The notes under the pieces are model-generated. The model was given only the letters and a program-made list of their open reading frames with translations. It did not search any database and was not told the origin of the DNA. From Ferirhizobium litorale (GTDB lineage Bacteria > Pseudomonadota > Alphaproteobacteria > Rhizobiales > Rhizobiaceae): DNA of 64,000 bases. This document shows, in pieces, positions 10,447-18,631 of this stretch. The DNA lies in NCBI GenBank assembly GCA_030028905.1, contig JALDYZ010000002.1, positions 434,001 to 498,000 of the forward strand, in the 5' to 3' direction. Every line of letters starts with the position of its first letter. Within the stretch, counting starts at the first letter, position 1. The translations under genes and the position numbers were made by a program.

Positions 10447-10869
10447 TCAGCAACTCGGCGTCACGATCGCATCGGCGATGGTGGTCGAGAACAGCACCTC
10501 GCGTGTCGCATCGGCAACCCGCGCGAAGACGTGACGGATTTCGCAGCTGCTTTCGCCGTCGCAGTCGTCGCATTTGCGGTAGGCCGTGATCGACAGGCAA
10601 GGCAGCGGCGCGATCGGCCCGTCGACGAGCCGAAGGATTTCGCCGAAGGTGATCGCGTTCGCCGGCTTCAGGAGCAGGTAGCCGCCCTGCTTGCCGCGAC
10701 GGCTGGCGACCACGCCGGCGTGTTTCAGCTCCAGCAGGATCTGCTCCAGGAACTTGCGGGGAATGTTCTGCTGTGCGGCGATCTCGCCGATGAGAACAGG
10801 CTCGTTCGGATCGGCCTTGGCCAACGCGGAAAGCGCGCGGAGCGCATACTTTGCCTTCTGGGAGATCAT
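10447..10869 (-). CDS. Rrf2-family transcriptional regulator of the sulfate locus
   Basis: 140 residues from ATG 10869 (MISQKAKYALRAL). The winged helix-turn-helix fills the first 80 residues, with IPRKFLEQILLELKHAGVV (recognition helix) and RGKQGGYLL (wing), as in IscR, RirA and CymR. A cysteine group follows at residues 91, 100, 103 and 109, so an iron-sulfur cluster or a thiol-based sensor is possible; CymR-type cysteine regulators, in contrast, sense through a partner enzyme. It lies between the sulfate transporter operon and cysHDN. I infer that it represses sulfur assimilation genes. The frame is open to 10932 but those extra residues are unlike the family. Confidence 0.88.
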   Translation of the reverse strand: MISQKAKYALRALSALAKADPNEPVLIGEIAAQQNIPRKFLEQILLELKHAGVVASRRGKQGGYLLLKPANAITFGEILRLVDGPIAPLPCLSITAYRKCDDCDGESSCEIRHVFARVADATREVLFSTTIADAIVTPSC

Positions 10870-11163
10870 TTCGAACCGGCTGAGCAAGAATGTTTGCGGG
10901 GGCATTGCTGCCTGTTGTCGTTGGTGAGGCATTTAACCCAGTCTCGCGGGAAACACAAATGAACGAAGGGGCAGGCGTCGGTTTGCGGCTGTCGGGCAGA
11001 ACCGTTGCTCCCCGAGGTCCGCGGCCCGCAGCGGCAGCTTTTGCGCCCATGTCAGCGATCAGAGAGATATTTGCTATTCATGCCGCTGTAATCGAAATCC
11101 GTTTTGCTGTCCGCCGCGGGGTGCAACTGCGATACTCCGGCAAAACTGAAACAGGACAGCCCC

Positions 11164-11913
11164 ATGAATGCGATTGATCCCATCAGCGCGGCCGAAACAC
11201 TGAACGAAACGCTGGCCACGCTTGGCCTTGCGGAGCGTCTTTCGCTCGTCGCGTCCCTCGGCGGGAGAGCAGTGTTCACCACCAGCCTCGGCATCGAGGA
11301 CCAGGTCATCACCGCCGAGATCGGCACAAACCGTTTCCCGATCGAGGTCGCGACGCTGGAAACCGGCCGCCTCTTCAAGGAAACCGTCGATCTCATCGAC
11401 GAGACCGAAAGCCGCTACGGCATGGACATCGTCCGCTACCATCCCAGGAAGGACGACATTGACGAGTATGTCGCCAAATACGGGATGAACGGCTTCTACG
11501 ACAGTGTCGAGGCGCGGCATGCCTGTTGTGGCGTGCGCAAGGTGAAGCCGCTGGCGCGCGCCCTCGAAGGGGCGGCCGTGTGGATCACCGGCCTGCGCCG
11601 CGGCCAGTCGGGCAACCGTGCCGACACGCCGTTCGCCGAGTATGATGCCGAGCGCAACCTGATCAAGGTCAATCCGCTGGCCGACTGGGACATCGACGCG
11701 ATCAAGGCCTATGTCGCCGATAACAGTGTTCCGGTGAACCCGCTGCATGCCCGCGGCTATCCGTCGATCGGCTGCGAGCCCTGCACCCGCGCCATCAAGC
11801 CGGGCGAACCCGAACGGGCCGGCCGCTGGTGGTGGGAAAACGACGAGAAGCGCGAATGCGGCCTGCACGTGCCCGACGCGGCGCTTCCTTCGCTGGAATC
11901 GAGTGAACTCTGA
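11164..11913 (+). CDS. cysH: Assimilatory adenylylsulfate (APS) reductase
   Basis: 249 residues. It reduces activated sulfate to sulfite in the cytosol with thioredoxin or glutaredoxin. Two cysteine pairs, ACCGVRK (Cys121-122) and GCEPC (Cys204, 207), are the [4Fe-4S] ligands that mark APS reductases and some cluster-containing PAPS reductases; enzymes of the enteric PAPS type lack them. RECGLH near the C-terminus holds the catalytic cysteine (Cys232). No cysC (APS kinase) is seen, which fits direct APS reduction. ATG 11164 follows AGGACAGCCCC; the frame is open to 11104 but the added residues look non-coding. cysD starts about 150 bp downstream. Confidence 0.94.
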   Translation: MNAIDPISAAETLNETLATLGLAERLSLVASLGGRAVFTTSLGIEDQVITAEIGTNRFPIEVATLETGRLFKETVDLIDETESRYGMDIVRYHPRKDDIDEYVAKYGMNGFYDSVEARHACCGVRKVKPLARALEGAAVWITGLRRGQSGNRADTPFAEYDAERNLIKVNPLADWDIDAIKAYVADNSVPVNPLHARGYPSIGCEPCTRAIKPGEPERAGRWWWENDEKRECGLHVPDAALPSLESSEL

Positions 11914-12059
11914 CATCGCCGCCGGCGAAAGCCGACATCAAACGACGCGCCTCTGCCTGCGGATTATCCCCTGAGCGACGCGACTGAATAACCACCAGGC
12001 CGGCGGAATGGCAAAAAGCCGTTTCGCCGGCCCGGTTGGCAAAATCCCGGAGAATTGCA

Positions 12060-13013
12060 ATGCCCCATACGCTTCCGGAAACGGAACTGCACAATCCGCA
12101 GACGACCAAGACCCCGCTCGATCCGCATCTGAAGGCGCTCGAAAACGAGTCGATCCACATTTTCCGCGAAGTCGCCGCCGAGTTCGAGCGGCCGGTGATG
12201 CTCTATTCCATCGGCAAGGATAGCTCCGTCCTGCTGCACCTGGCGCGCAAAGCCTTCTATCCCGGCCGGGTGCCCTTCCCGCTGCTTCATATCGACACCG
12301 GCTGGAAGTTCCGCGAGATGATCGCCTTCCGCGACGAGATCGTGAAGAAGTACGATCTAGACCTCGTCGTGTACACCAACCCGCGTGGGGCAACGGAGAA
12401 CGTGACGCCGTTCACCCACGGCTCGGCGCTCTACACCGACATCATGAAGACCGAGGCGCTGCGCCAGGCGCTCGACGCCGGCCAGTACGATGCCGCCTTC
12501 GGCGGCGCGCGCCGCGACGAGGAAGCAAGCCGCGCCAAGGAACGCATCTATTCGTTCCGCACCCCCGATCACCGCTGGGACCCGCGCAACCAGCGCCCGG
12601 AACTGTGGAACGTCTACAACGGCATGGTCCGCAAGGGCGAGAGCGTGCGCGCCTTCCCTCTGTCCAACTGGACCGAGGTCGACATCTGGCGTTACATCCA
12701 GGCCGAGGACATTCCGCTGGTGCCGCTCTACTACGCGGAAAAGCGCCCCTATGTCGAACGGGACGGCATGATGATCCTCGCCGAGGATCCGCGCCTCGAA
12801 CTCTTGCCGGGCGAAGTCAGGCAGGAGGGCATGATCCGCTTCCGCACGCTCGGCTGTTTCCCGCTGACCGGCGCCATCCGCTCGAACGCCACCACGCTTG
12901 AAGACGTCATTGCCGAACTGGAAATTGCCACCGTTTCCGAACGCCAGGGCCGCGCCATCGACCGCGACCAGTCCGGTTCGATGGAAAAGAAGAAGCGCGA
13001 AGGATATTTCTGA
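12060..13013 (+). CDS. cysD: Sulfate adenylyltransferase subunit 2
   Basis: 317 residues, the catalytic small subunit of ATP sulfurylase, which makes APS from sulfate and ATP with the GTPase subunit CysN. PP-loop motif [20 protein letters not shown] is intact, followed by [12 protein letters not shown], and [21 protein letters not shown] and [12 protein letters not shown] are classic CysD strings. ATG 12060 has GGAG nine bases upstream; an earlier in-frame ATG at 12036 is less likely. Its TGA (13011-13013) is separated by a single base from the cysN start, so the two subunits are translated together. Confidence 0.95.
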   Translation: MPHTLPETELHNPQTTKTPLDPHLKALENESIHIFREVAAEFERPVMLYSIGKDSSVLLHLARKAFYPGRVPFPLLHIDTGWKFREMIAFRDEIVKKYDLDLVVYTNPRGATENVTPFTHGSALYTDIMKTEALRQALDAGQYDAAFGGARRDEEASRAKERIYSFRTPDHRWDPRNQRPELWNVYNGMVRKGESVRAFPLSNWTEVDIWRYIQAEDIPLVPLYYAEKRPYVERDGMMILAEDPRLELLPGEVRQEGMIRFRTLGCFPLTGAIRSNATTLEDVIAELEIATVSERQGRAIDRDQSGSMEKKKREGYF

Positions 13014-13014
13014 G

Positions 13015-14490
13015 ATGACCGCACACGCCACAGCCACCGTTTCCGCCCAGCCGCTTGCCGAAGCGGCCAAGGCGACCCGCGACTCGCGTCCGCTGCGCCT
13101 CATCACCTGCGGTTCCGTCGACGACGGCAAGTCGACGCTGATCGGCCGGCTGCTCTGGGACACCAAGGCGGTCAAGGAAGACCAGGCGGCGACGCTGAAG
13201 CGCGATTCCAGCGGCAAGCAGAACGATCTCGGCCTGCCCGACTTCGCGCTGCTGCTCGATGGCCTGCAGGCCGAGCGCGAACAGGGCATCACCATCGATG
13301 TCGCCTATCGCTACTTCTCGACCGACAACCGCTCTTTCATCGTCGCCGACACCCCCGGCCACGAGCAGTACACCCGCAACATGGCGACCGGGGCCTCGAC
13401 GGCCGACCTCGCCGTGCTGCTGGTTGACGCCCGCGCCGGGCTGCTGGAGCAGACCCGCCGCCATGCCACCATCGCCTCGCTGATGGGCATCAGGCAGTTC
13501 GTGCTCGCCGTCAACAAGATCGACCTGACCGACTACGACCGCGCCGGCTTCGAGCACATCGTCCACGAGTTCAAGGAACTGGCGCTGTCGCTCGGCGTGA
13601 CGCAGATCACCGCGATCCCGATGTCGGCGCTCAAGGGCGAGAACGTCGTCTATGACGGCCGCTCCGCCATGCCCTGGTACGAAGGACCGACGCTGGTCGA
13701 GACGCTGGAGCGCGCCACGGTTCGTTCGTCGCAGGCGGTCGGCTTCCGCCTGCCGGTGCAGCGCGTGTCCCGTCCGGGCGAGAGTTTTCGCGGGTACCAG
13801 GGTACGGTGGCCGGCGGGGCGGTGAAGCCCGGTGACAGCGTCGTCATCCTGCCGTCGGGAACGGTCGCCAACGTCAAGCAGATCGTCACCTTCGATCTGG
13901 TTCGCAACGCCGCGGTCGCGGGCGACGCCATCACGCTGGTCCTAGACCGGCAGGTGGACGTATCGCGCGGCGACATGATCGCCTCGATCGACAGCCAGCC
14001 GCAGGTCGGCCTTGCCTTCGACGCGCAGATCGTCGCGCTGCAGCCGGACGGCATCCAGCCCGGCAAGCGCTACTGGCTGAAATCCGGCAGCCGCCGCCAG
14101 CGCGTCAGCGTCCAGCCCGTCAGCCAGCTCGACCTGAAGAGCAGCCAGTGGCACCACGCCGAGCAACTGCCGATGAACGCGATCGGCAAGGTGCACCTGA
14201 CCTTCGATGAGGCCGCGGTCTTCGACGCCTATGAGCTCAACCGCTCGACGGGCGCCTTCATCCTGATCGACCCGGACACCAACAATACCATCGCAGGCGG
14301 CATGATTTCCGCCAAGCGCGCCGATATCGGCGGCATCCGCCAGAGCGACAAGCGCGTCATCCTCTCGCTGCCCGCCGATCTCGCCGACCAGTTGATGTCG
14401 ACGGAGATCTTCGCCAACCGCCGCGACGAGGCGGAAGTCCGCCGCACCAGCGCCGGCCGCGCCGCCGACCTCCTGAGCGAGCTCGACTGA
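13015..14490 (+). CDS. cysN: Sulfate adenylyltransferase subunit 1 (GTPase)
   Basis: 491 residues. EF-Tu-like GTPase domain with GSVDDGKS (33-40), the switch II motif DTPGH (112-116) and NKID (167-170), then two beta-barrel domains. GTP hydrolysis drives APS synthesis by CysD. Unlike NodQ/CysNC there is no APS kinase fused at the C-terminus. ATG 13015 comes one base after the cysD stop; upstream reading frame belongs to cysD. The last 18 codons and the stop lie inside a 58-bp block that occurs again at 16187-16244, so the 3' end of this gene has been duplicated (see findings). The protein itself looks complete. Confidence 0.94.
   Translation: MTAHATATVSAQPLAEAAKATRDSRPLRLITCGSVDDGKSTLIGRLLWDTKAVKEDQAATLKRDSSGKQNDLGLPDFALLLDGLQAEREQGITIDVAYRYFSTDNRSFIVADTPGHEQYTRNMATGASTADLAVLLVDARAGLLEQTRRHATIASLMGIRQFVLAVNKIDLTDYDRAGFEHIVHEFKELALSLGVTQITAIPMSALKGENVVYDGRSAMPWYEGPTLVETLERATVRSSQAVGFRLPVQRVSRPGESFRGYQGTVAGGAVKPGDSVVILPSGTVANVKQIVTFDLVRNAAVAGDAITLVLDRQVDVSRGDMIASIDSQPQVGLAFDAQIVALQPDGIQPGKRYWLKSGSRRQRVSVQPVSQLDLKSSQWHHAEQLPMNAIGKVHLTFDEAAVFDAYELNRSTGAFILIDPDTNNTIAGGMISAKRADIGGIRQSDKRVILSLPADLADQLMSTEIFANRRDEAEVRRTSAGRAADLLSELD
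14433..14490 (+). repeat. 58-bp direct repeat, copy 1 (3' end of cysN)
   Basis: The last 58 bases of cysN, including its stop. Matches 16187-16244 at 55 of 58 positions in the same orientation. The two copies flank the dehydratase gene and the Lrp-type regulator gene. Confidence 0.9.
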
Positions 14491-14561
14491 GCAATCGCCA
14501 CTGCGAACTGGAACGAGGCCCTGCGTGGGCCCGTCCCACACTGAAATGCGGGATGCTTGCC

Positions 14562-14599
14562 ATCGCAAAAATCAGTCGCGAAAGCTACACTTTTGCGAT
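14562..14599. terminator. Inverted repeat between cysN and the dehydratase gene
   Basis: ATCGCAAAA (14562-14570) and TTTTGCGAT (14591-14599) form a perfect 9-bp stem with a 20-base loop. Located between the converging ends of cysN and the minus-strand dehydratase gene; a bidirectional terminator is the simplest reading. Confidence 0.45.
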
Positions 14600-14637
14600 T
14601 GATTTCCACCCGCCTGCCCGCAAACTGGAGAACTGGG

Positions 14638-15615
14638 CTAGCAGCCATCCGTGGCGTTTTTTTCCGCAGATGGAAGCCATGCCTTGATCTGTTGATCCGT
14701 GAGGTTGGCACCACACAACATCGTCGCGACACGGCAGCCTTTCAGGTCAGATGCCTGCGCAAGGATAGCGGCAAGCCCCGCCGCCCCGGCCGGTTCGACG
14801 AGACGCTTCCATGTTTCATGGGCGAACAGCATCGCATCCAGAAGCTGATCGTCATCCACGAGAACGATGTCGTCGATCGTGTCTTCAAGCCAGTCGACGG
14901 CCGACGGGACGGGAATCCGGACGGCAATGCCATCGGCGATTGTGCGTGCCTCGGGTGTCGAGATCACGCCGCCCGATTTGTAGGACAGAGCCATGCAAGG
15001 AGCGCCCTTTGCCGCGACGGCGACGACCCTTGTTCGCGGTGACCGTGATTTGAACCAGCATCCTATTCCGGCCGCCAGAGCGCCGTTGCCAAGCGGAATG
15101 AAAACGGCGTCGATATCGTCGACCTCTTCGGTCAATTCCGCCGCGATCGTTCCTGCCCCTTCCGCAATGGCTGCGCTCGCACCGTCCTCGACGAACTGCA
15201 GCTTCCGCTCGACCGCGTAGATCTTGCCGGCCTCCTTTGCAGCGTCAAAATCCTCCCCGGCGAGAACGACCTCCGCTCCAAACCTGCGCATGGCTTCGAT
15301 CTTCAGCGGATTGGCGTTCAGACTGGCGAACACGATCAGAGATCGCCCATGCCGCGCGGCATTGTAGGCCAGCCCCTGACCGAAGTTCCCGGCTGATGCC
15401 GTCACCAGAGGAGTTCCGTCACCGGCGAGATGGGCTAGAAAATACGCCGTACCGCGCCCCTTGAAGCTGCGGATCGGATTTTCCGTTTCGTCCTTGGCGA
15501 CCAGCGACAGCGCGTGCCTATCGGAACGCAACACATTGGAGTTGAGAAAAATCGGATCGATCTTCCTGCGGGCATCGTCAATTTTGGCGACTGAAAGAGG
15601 TGCTTGTTTTGTCAT
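14638..15615 (-). CDS. PLP-dependent threonine/serine dehydratase-like enzyme
   Basis: 325 residues, fold type II PLP enzyme. The cofactor lysine is in IRSFKGRG (Lys52), the substrate loop is SAGNFGQG (74-81), and the glycine-rich phosphate loop is PLGNGALAAG (174-183). It is close in length to catabolic threonine dehydratases and serine racemases and lacks the C-terminal ACT-like regulatory domains of biosynthetic IlvA. Deamination of threonine or serine, or a related amino acid, is likely; the exact substrate is not clear. It is transcribed divergently from an Lrp-type regulator with a palindrome between them. Both genes lie between duplicated cysN ends, which suggests that they came in together. 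Confidence 0.85.
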   Translation of the reverse strand: MTKQAPLSVAKIDDARRKIDPIFLNSNVLRSDRHALSLVAKDETENPIRSFKGRGTAYFLAHLAGDGTPLVTASAGNFGQGLAYNAARHGRSLIVFASLNANPLKIEAMRRFGAEVVLAGEDFDAAKEAGKIYAVERKLQFVEDGASAAIAEGAGTIAAELTEEVDDIDAVFIPLGNGALAAGIGCWFKSRSPRTRVVAVAAKGAPCMALSYKSGGVISTPEARTIADGIAVRIPVPSAVDWLEDTIDDIVLVDDDQLLDAMLFAHETWKRLVEPAGAAGLAAILAQASDLKGCRVATMLCGANLTDQQIKAWLPSAEKNATDGC

Positions 15616-15634
15616 GGAGAGATGCTACGAATTC

Positions 15635-15657
15635 TTGACGCGGAATGTTCGCGTCAA
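15635..15657. promoter_or_regulatory. Inverted repeat between dehydratase and Lrp-type gene
   Basis: TTGACGCG (15635-15642) and CGCGTCAA (15650-15657) form a perfect inverted repeat with a 7-base spacer. It lies in the divergent gap and probably is the binding site of the adjacent Lrp-type protein for control of both genes. It overlaps an upstream ATG of the regulator frame (15645), which argues that this ATG is not the true start. Confidence 0.6.
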
Positions 15658-15704
15658 GATCGGATTTGCAGCGGATTTTCCGCATAGAAACTTGGTTGCG
15701 CGCT

Positions 15705-16166
15705 GTGGACGATATTGATCGAACTATTCTTTCGATGCTGCAGGAGAATGCCGATATTCCCGGCAAGGTCATTGCTGACGCGGTCAATCTTTCTACCTCG
15801 GCAATCGAGCGTCGAATCAGCAAGCTGAAGCAGGATGGCGTCATCGAGAAGATCGTGGCGGTGGTCAGTCCGAAAGCCGTCGATCGCACCCTGTCCGTTC
15901 TGGTCGAGCTTGAAATCCAGAACGAACATCGACACACGCTGGAGCAATTCCAGCGATGGTTGGACCGCGCCCCTGAAGTTCAGTCATGCTGGTATGTCAC
16001 CGGCGACATGGACTATGTCCTGCTTGTGGCCGTCCGCAACCTGGATGACTACAATTCCTTCATCGAGCGGCTTATGCGTGAGCAACAAGCACTCGTGCGA
16101 AAGTACAAGAGCCTGATCGCGCTCAAAACGGTCAAGCACGGCTTGGGACTTTCGGTCCTCGAATGA
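15705..16166 (+). CDS. Lrp/AsnC-family transcriptional regulator
   Basis: 153 residues from GTG 15705. N-terminal helix-turn-helix (DDIDRTILSMLQENADIPG, then NLSTSAIERRISKLKQDGVIE), C-terminal RAM/ACT-like ligand-binding domain with the family string CWYVTGDMDYVLLVAVRNLDDYNSF. Likely senses the amino acid handled by the divergently encoded dehydratase. The frame is open back to ATG 15645 but that start lies inside the presumed operator; most family members begin just before the LDxxDxxIL motif, as the GTG start does here. No strong ribosome binding site is seen for either start, so the start is uncertain. Confidence 0.88.
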   Translation: MDDIDRTILSMLQENADIPGKVIADAVNLSTSAIERRISKLKQDGVIEKIVAVVSPKAVDRTLSVLVELEIQNEHRHTLEQFQRWLDRAPEVQSCWYVTGDMDYVLLVAVRNLDDYNSFIERLMREQQALVRKYKSLIALKTVKHGLGLSVLE

Positions 16167-16186
16167 AAGTTTTTGCTGAAGGGTCC

Positions 16187-16244
16187 GGAAGTCCGCCGCA
16201 CCAGCGCCGGTCGCGCCGCCGACCTCCTGAGCGAACGCGACTGA
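16187..16244 (+). repeat. 58-bp direct repeat, copy 2 (cysN 3'-end remnant)
   Basis: Matches 14433-14490 at 55 of 58 positions. In its frame it still reads EVRRTSAGRAADLLSERD and stops, the C-terminus of CysN with one changed residue (Leu to Arg). There is no cysN body upstream, only the Lrp gene. A strong GC hairpin follows at 16267-16288. It is best read as the original 3' end of cysN or its duplicate left on the far side of an insertion. Confidence 0.85.
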
Positions 16245-16266
16245 GGTAGACCGCCATAAATAGGAA

Positions 16267-16288
16267 GAAGGGCCCCGGAGGGCCCTTC
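16267..16288. terminator. Strong GC hairpin after the cysN remnant
   Basis: GAAGGGCCC (16267-16275) pairs perfectly with GGGCCCTTC (16280-16288) around a four-base loop CGGA. No clear T tract follows. Position right behind the cysN-tail copy suggests that it was once the terminator of cysHDN. Confidence 0.6.
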
Positions 16289-16379
16289 AGACTGCTGTCA
16301 AACCTCTTGTGTTCGACACACCTTGATTCCCCGTTTTTCCGGCTCAAGGCCGGCATGACGGAAAGAAAAAAGCTGCCGC

Positions 16380-16802
16380 TTACGACTTCGTGCGCGGCGG
16401 CAGGAAGCCCTTTACCGTGGCGAGATCCGGCCACGGCATCACGGTCTCGCCGGCGACGCGCCATTTGCCGTCCAGCTTCTTCAGGCGCAGTTCGTAGAAG
16501 GCCGGTGCAGCGCGGTTGCTCATCCGGCGGTAGAGAATGGCGGTGGCGTCATCCCCCTGCTCCTCGACGTGGAGGACGCGCTTTTCCGTCGACAAGGGCT
16601 CCTCGCCCGCCTCGCCGCGCGAGCGGAATTCGGAAAACATCTCAGCCTTGGAGTAGCGGGCGACCTCCCCTTCCGGGGTCAGCACGAGGAAGCCGAGGTC
16701 CTCGGTGTAGAGACCTTCCATCTCGTCCATGCGGTAGTGGCTGCCGGTATCGGCAAGCACGTCGATGAATGCGAGAATTTCGGGATTGAACGATTTGGTC
16801 AT
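16380..16802 (-). CDS. NTF2-like (SnoaL-fold) protein
   Basis: 140 residues, soluble, no signal peptide. The pattern of an N-terminal helix pair (ILAFIDVLADTGSHYRMDEMEGLYTEDLGFLVL) followed by a curved sheet (VLHVEEQGDDATAILYRRMS, FYELRLKKLDGKWRVAGETVMPW) fits the NTF2/SnoaL superfamily, which includes isomerases, dehydratases and proteins without known activity. Function not assignable. It is 18 bp downstream of an SDR dehydrogenase gene on the same strand and probably co-transcribed with it under the divergent LysR regulator. Confidence 0.72.
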   Translation of the reverse strand: MTKSFNPEILAFIDVLADTGSHYRMDEMEGLYTEDLGFLVLTPEGEVARYSKAEMFSEFRSRGEAGEEPLSTEKRVLHVEEQGDDATAILYRRMSNRAAPAFYELRLKKLDGKWRVAGETVMPWPDLATVKGFLPPRTKS

Positions 16803-16820
16803 GGATTTTTCCTTTCGGGT

Positions 16821-17570
16821 TCAGACGAGCTTCATGCCGCCGTCGACATGAAGATCGATGCCATTGACAAAGCTTGCCGCGTCCGAGGCGAGGAAGAGCG
16901 CGGCGCGCGCCAGTTCTTCCGCCTCGCCCATGCGGCCGGCCGGGATCATCTTGCGCATCATTTCGAGGAAGCCCGGCCGATCGGCCTCGGTGACGCCGAG
17001 CTTGCCGAGGATTGCCGTATCGGTCGGCCCGGGGCTCAGGACGTTGACGCGGATGCCGCGTGGCTTGAACTCCAGCACCCAGTTGCGGGCGAATGCCGCG
17101 ATCGCCGCTTTCGTGCCGGCATAAACCGCATGGTTCTCGAGGACCTTGGTAGCTGCGAGCGAGCTGGTCAGGATGATGTTGCCTCCGTCGCGCAGCACCG
17201 GGGCGATCGTCTGCACGCCGAAGAAGACGCCACGGGTGTTGATGGCGAACTGCCGGTCGTAGTCCTCTGGCGTGACCATGTCGGACGGAACGAGATTGAT
17301 GATGGCGGCATTGGCCATGTAGATGTCGGCGCCGCCGAAGCGTTCTTTCACCTCTGCGGCAAGCGCCTTGTGGTGCTCGAGATCGGCGACATCGCCGCGG
17401 ATGCCGACCGCGCCGTGGCTAATTTCCGCGACCGCCTGATCGACGACCTCCGGCCTGCGGCCGGTGATGACCACCTGCGCGCCCTGGCTGGCGAAAAGCT
17501 TCGCGGTCGCCAGGCCGATGCCGCTGTTGCCGCCGGTGATGACGGCGACCTTGTTTTTAAGACTGAGCAT
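16821..17570 (-). CDS. SDR-family oxidoreductase
   Basis: 249 residues, classical short-chain dehydrogenase. Cofactor motif TGGNSGIG (near residue 13), NAAI motif, catalytic Ser in ILTSSLAATK and Tyr/Lys in YAGTK, and the PGPTDT loop after it. NAD(P)-dependent reduction or oxidation of an unknown alcohol/ketone in the cytosol. ATG 17570 (MLSLKNKVAVITGG) is chosen; the frame extends upstream but without family resemblance. Divergent from a LysR-type gene whose start is 72 bp away, a common regulator-target layout; the NTF2-like gene follows. Confidence 0.9.
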   Translation of the reverse strand: MLSLKNKVAVITGGNSGIGLATAKLFASQGAQVVITGRRPEVVDQAVAEISHGAVGIRGDVADLEHHKALAAEVKERFGGADIYMANAAIINLVPSDMVTPEDYDRQFAINTRGVFFGVQTIAPVLRDGGNIILTSSLAATKVLENHAVYAGTKAAIAAFARNWVLEFKPRGIRVNVLSPGPTDTAILGKLGVTEADRPGFLEMMRKMIPAGRMGEAEELARAALFLASDAASFVNGIDLHVDGGMKLV

Positions 17571-17642
17571 TTTGCTTTCTCCGTGGTAACTGAGCCGGAG
17601 ATAGCCACGCGATGCCGTCACGATTAGGCGGAGGTCGCGCAC

Positions 17643-18563
17643 ATGACCTTTGCCCCGGAGGTGCAGATGCCGAACCTGATCAACGAATCGCCGGGCCTGA
17701 TCGCCTTCGTGCGAACGGTGGAGACCGGCTCGTTCAGCGCGGCGGCGCGCAGCCTGAAGACGACGCCTTCTGCCATCTCAAAGAGCGTCGGGCGGCTGGA
17801 AAAGCACATCCGGGCGCGGCTTTTCATCCGCTCGACACGGGCGCTGACCCTGACCCCGGACGGCCAGGCGTTCTTCGATCGGGTGGCGCCGCTTCTCAAG
17901 GAACTGGACACGTCGGACGAGGTGATCCATGCAGCTGCCGGTCCCGCGGGACGGCTGCGGGTCAGCATGCCGAGCGAACTGGCCGCACTGCTGATGGAAC
18001 CGCTTCTGTCGAAATTCGCAAGGGAGCATCCGCAGGTCCATCTCGATCTGGGGCTCACCGACAGATACGTCGATCTCATCCGCGAGGACTACGACGTGGT
18101 CTTCCGGGTCGGCCAGACACTGCAGGGCGATCTGATGGTGCGGCGGCTGGCGGAACTCGACATGGTGCTGGTCGCCTCGCCGGCCTACGTCGCGACATTC
18201 GGCAATCCCGCAAGCATCGACGACCTGCGCGACCTGCCCTTTGCCCGCTACTCGCTCGGAGGCCGGCCACGGGCGGTGCAATTCTCGAACGGGACATCCA
18301 TCTCTCCGCGCGGACGCATGGATTGCGATTCCGGCTATGGCCTGCATGCTGCCGCCCTGCAGGGCATGGGCATCGCCCATCTCATGCGCTGCGTGGTGGA
18401 AAAGGACCTTTCCAGTGGCGACCTGGTGCGGATTCTACCGAACGAACCGCTTCCGGCGCTGCCCTTCAACGCCCTGCACGCCTTCGGGCGCATGGTTCCA
18501 GCACGGGTGAAGCTGCTCTGCGATTTCATCGCCCAGGAGACGAAGGCGCTCTCGGCGGAGTGA
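17643..18563 (+). CDS. LysR-family transcriptional regulator
   Basis: 306 residues. Helix-turn-helix at about residues 15-75 (GLIAFVRTVETGSFSAAARSLKTTPSAISKSVGRLEKHI), then a periplasmic-binding-protein-like effector domain (RVSMPSELAALLMEPLLSKF onwards; SDLP-type regulators of the aliphatic/aromatic group look alike). Likely controls the divergent SDR/NTF2-like genes and itself; the effector is unknown. Two starts are possible: ATG 17643 (GGAGG about eight bases upstream) and ATG 17667 (GGAGG about five bases upstream). I keep the first. A hairpin terminator follows the gene at 18592-18611. Confidence 0.9.
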   Translation: MTFAPEVQMPNLINESPGLIAFVRTVETGSFSAAARSLKTTPSAISKSVGRLEKHIRARLFIRSTRALTLTPDGQAFFDRVAPLLKELDTSDEVIHAAAGPAGRLRVSMPSELAALLMEPLLSKFAREHPQVHLDLGLTDRYVDLIREDYDVVFRVGQTLQGDLMVRRLAELDMVLVASPAYVATFGNPASIDDLRDLPFARYSLGGRPRAVQFSNGTSISPRGRMDCDSGYGLHAAALQGMGIAHLMRCVVEKDLSSGDLVRILPNEPLPALPFNALHAFGRMVPARVKLLCDFIAQETKALSAE

Positions 18564-18591
18564 CCTGCCATGCCTTCGAGACTGCAACAAG

Positions 18592-18611
18592 AAGGGGCCG
18601 ATCGGCCCCTT
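18592..18611. terminator. Bidirectional hairpin between lysR-type gene and microprotein gene
   Basis: AAGGGGCCG (18592-18600) pairs perfectly with CGGCCCCTT (18603-18611) around a two-base AT centre. It lies between two converging genes and can serve both. Confidence 0.65.
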
Positions 18612-18631
18612 GGTCAGTCATGGACGGACGC

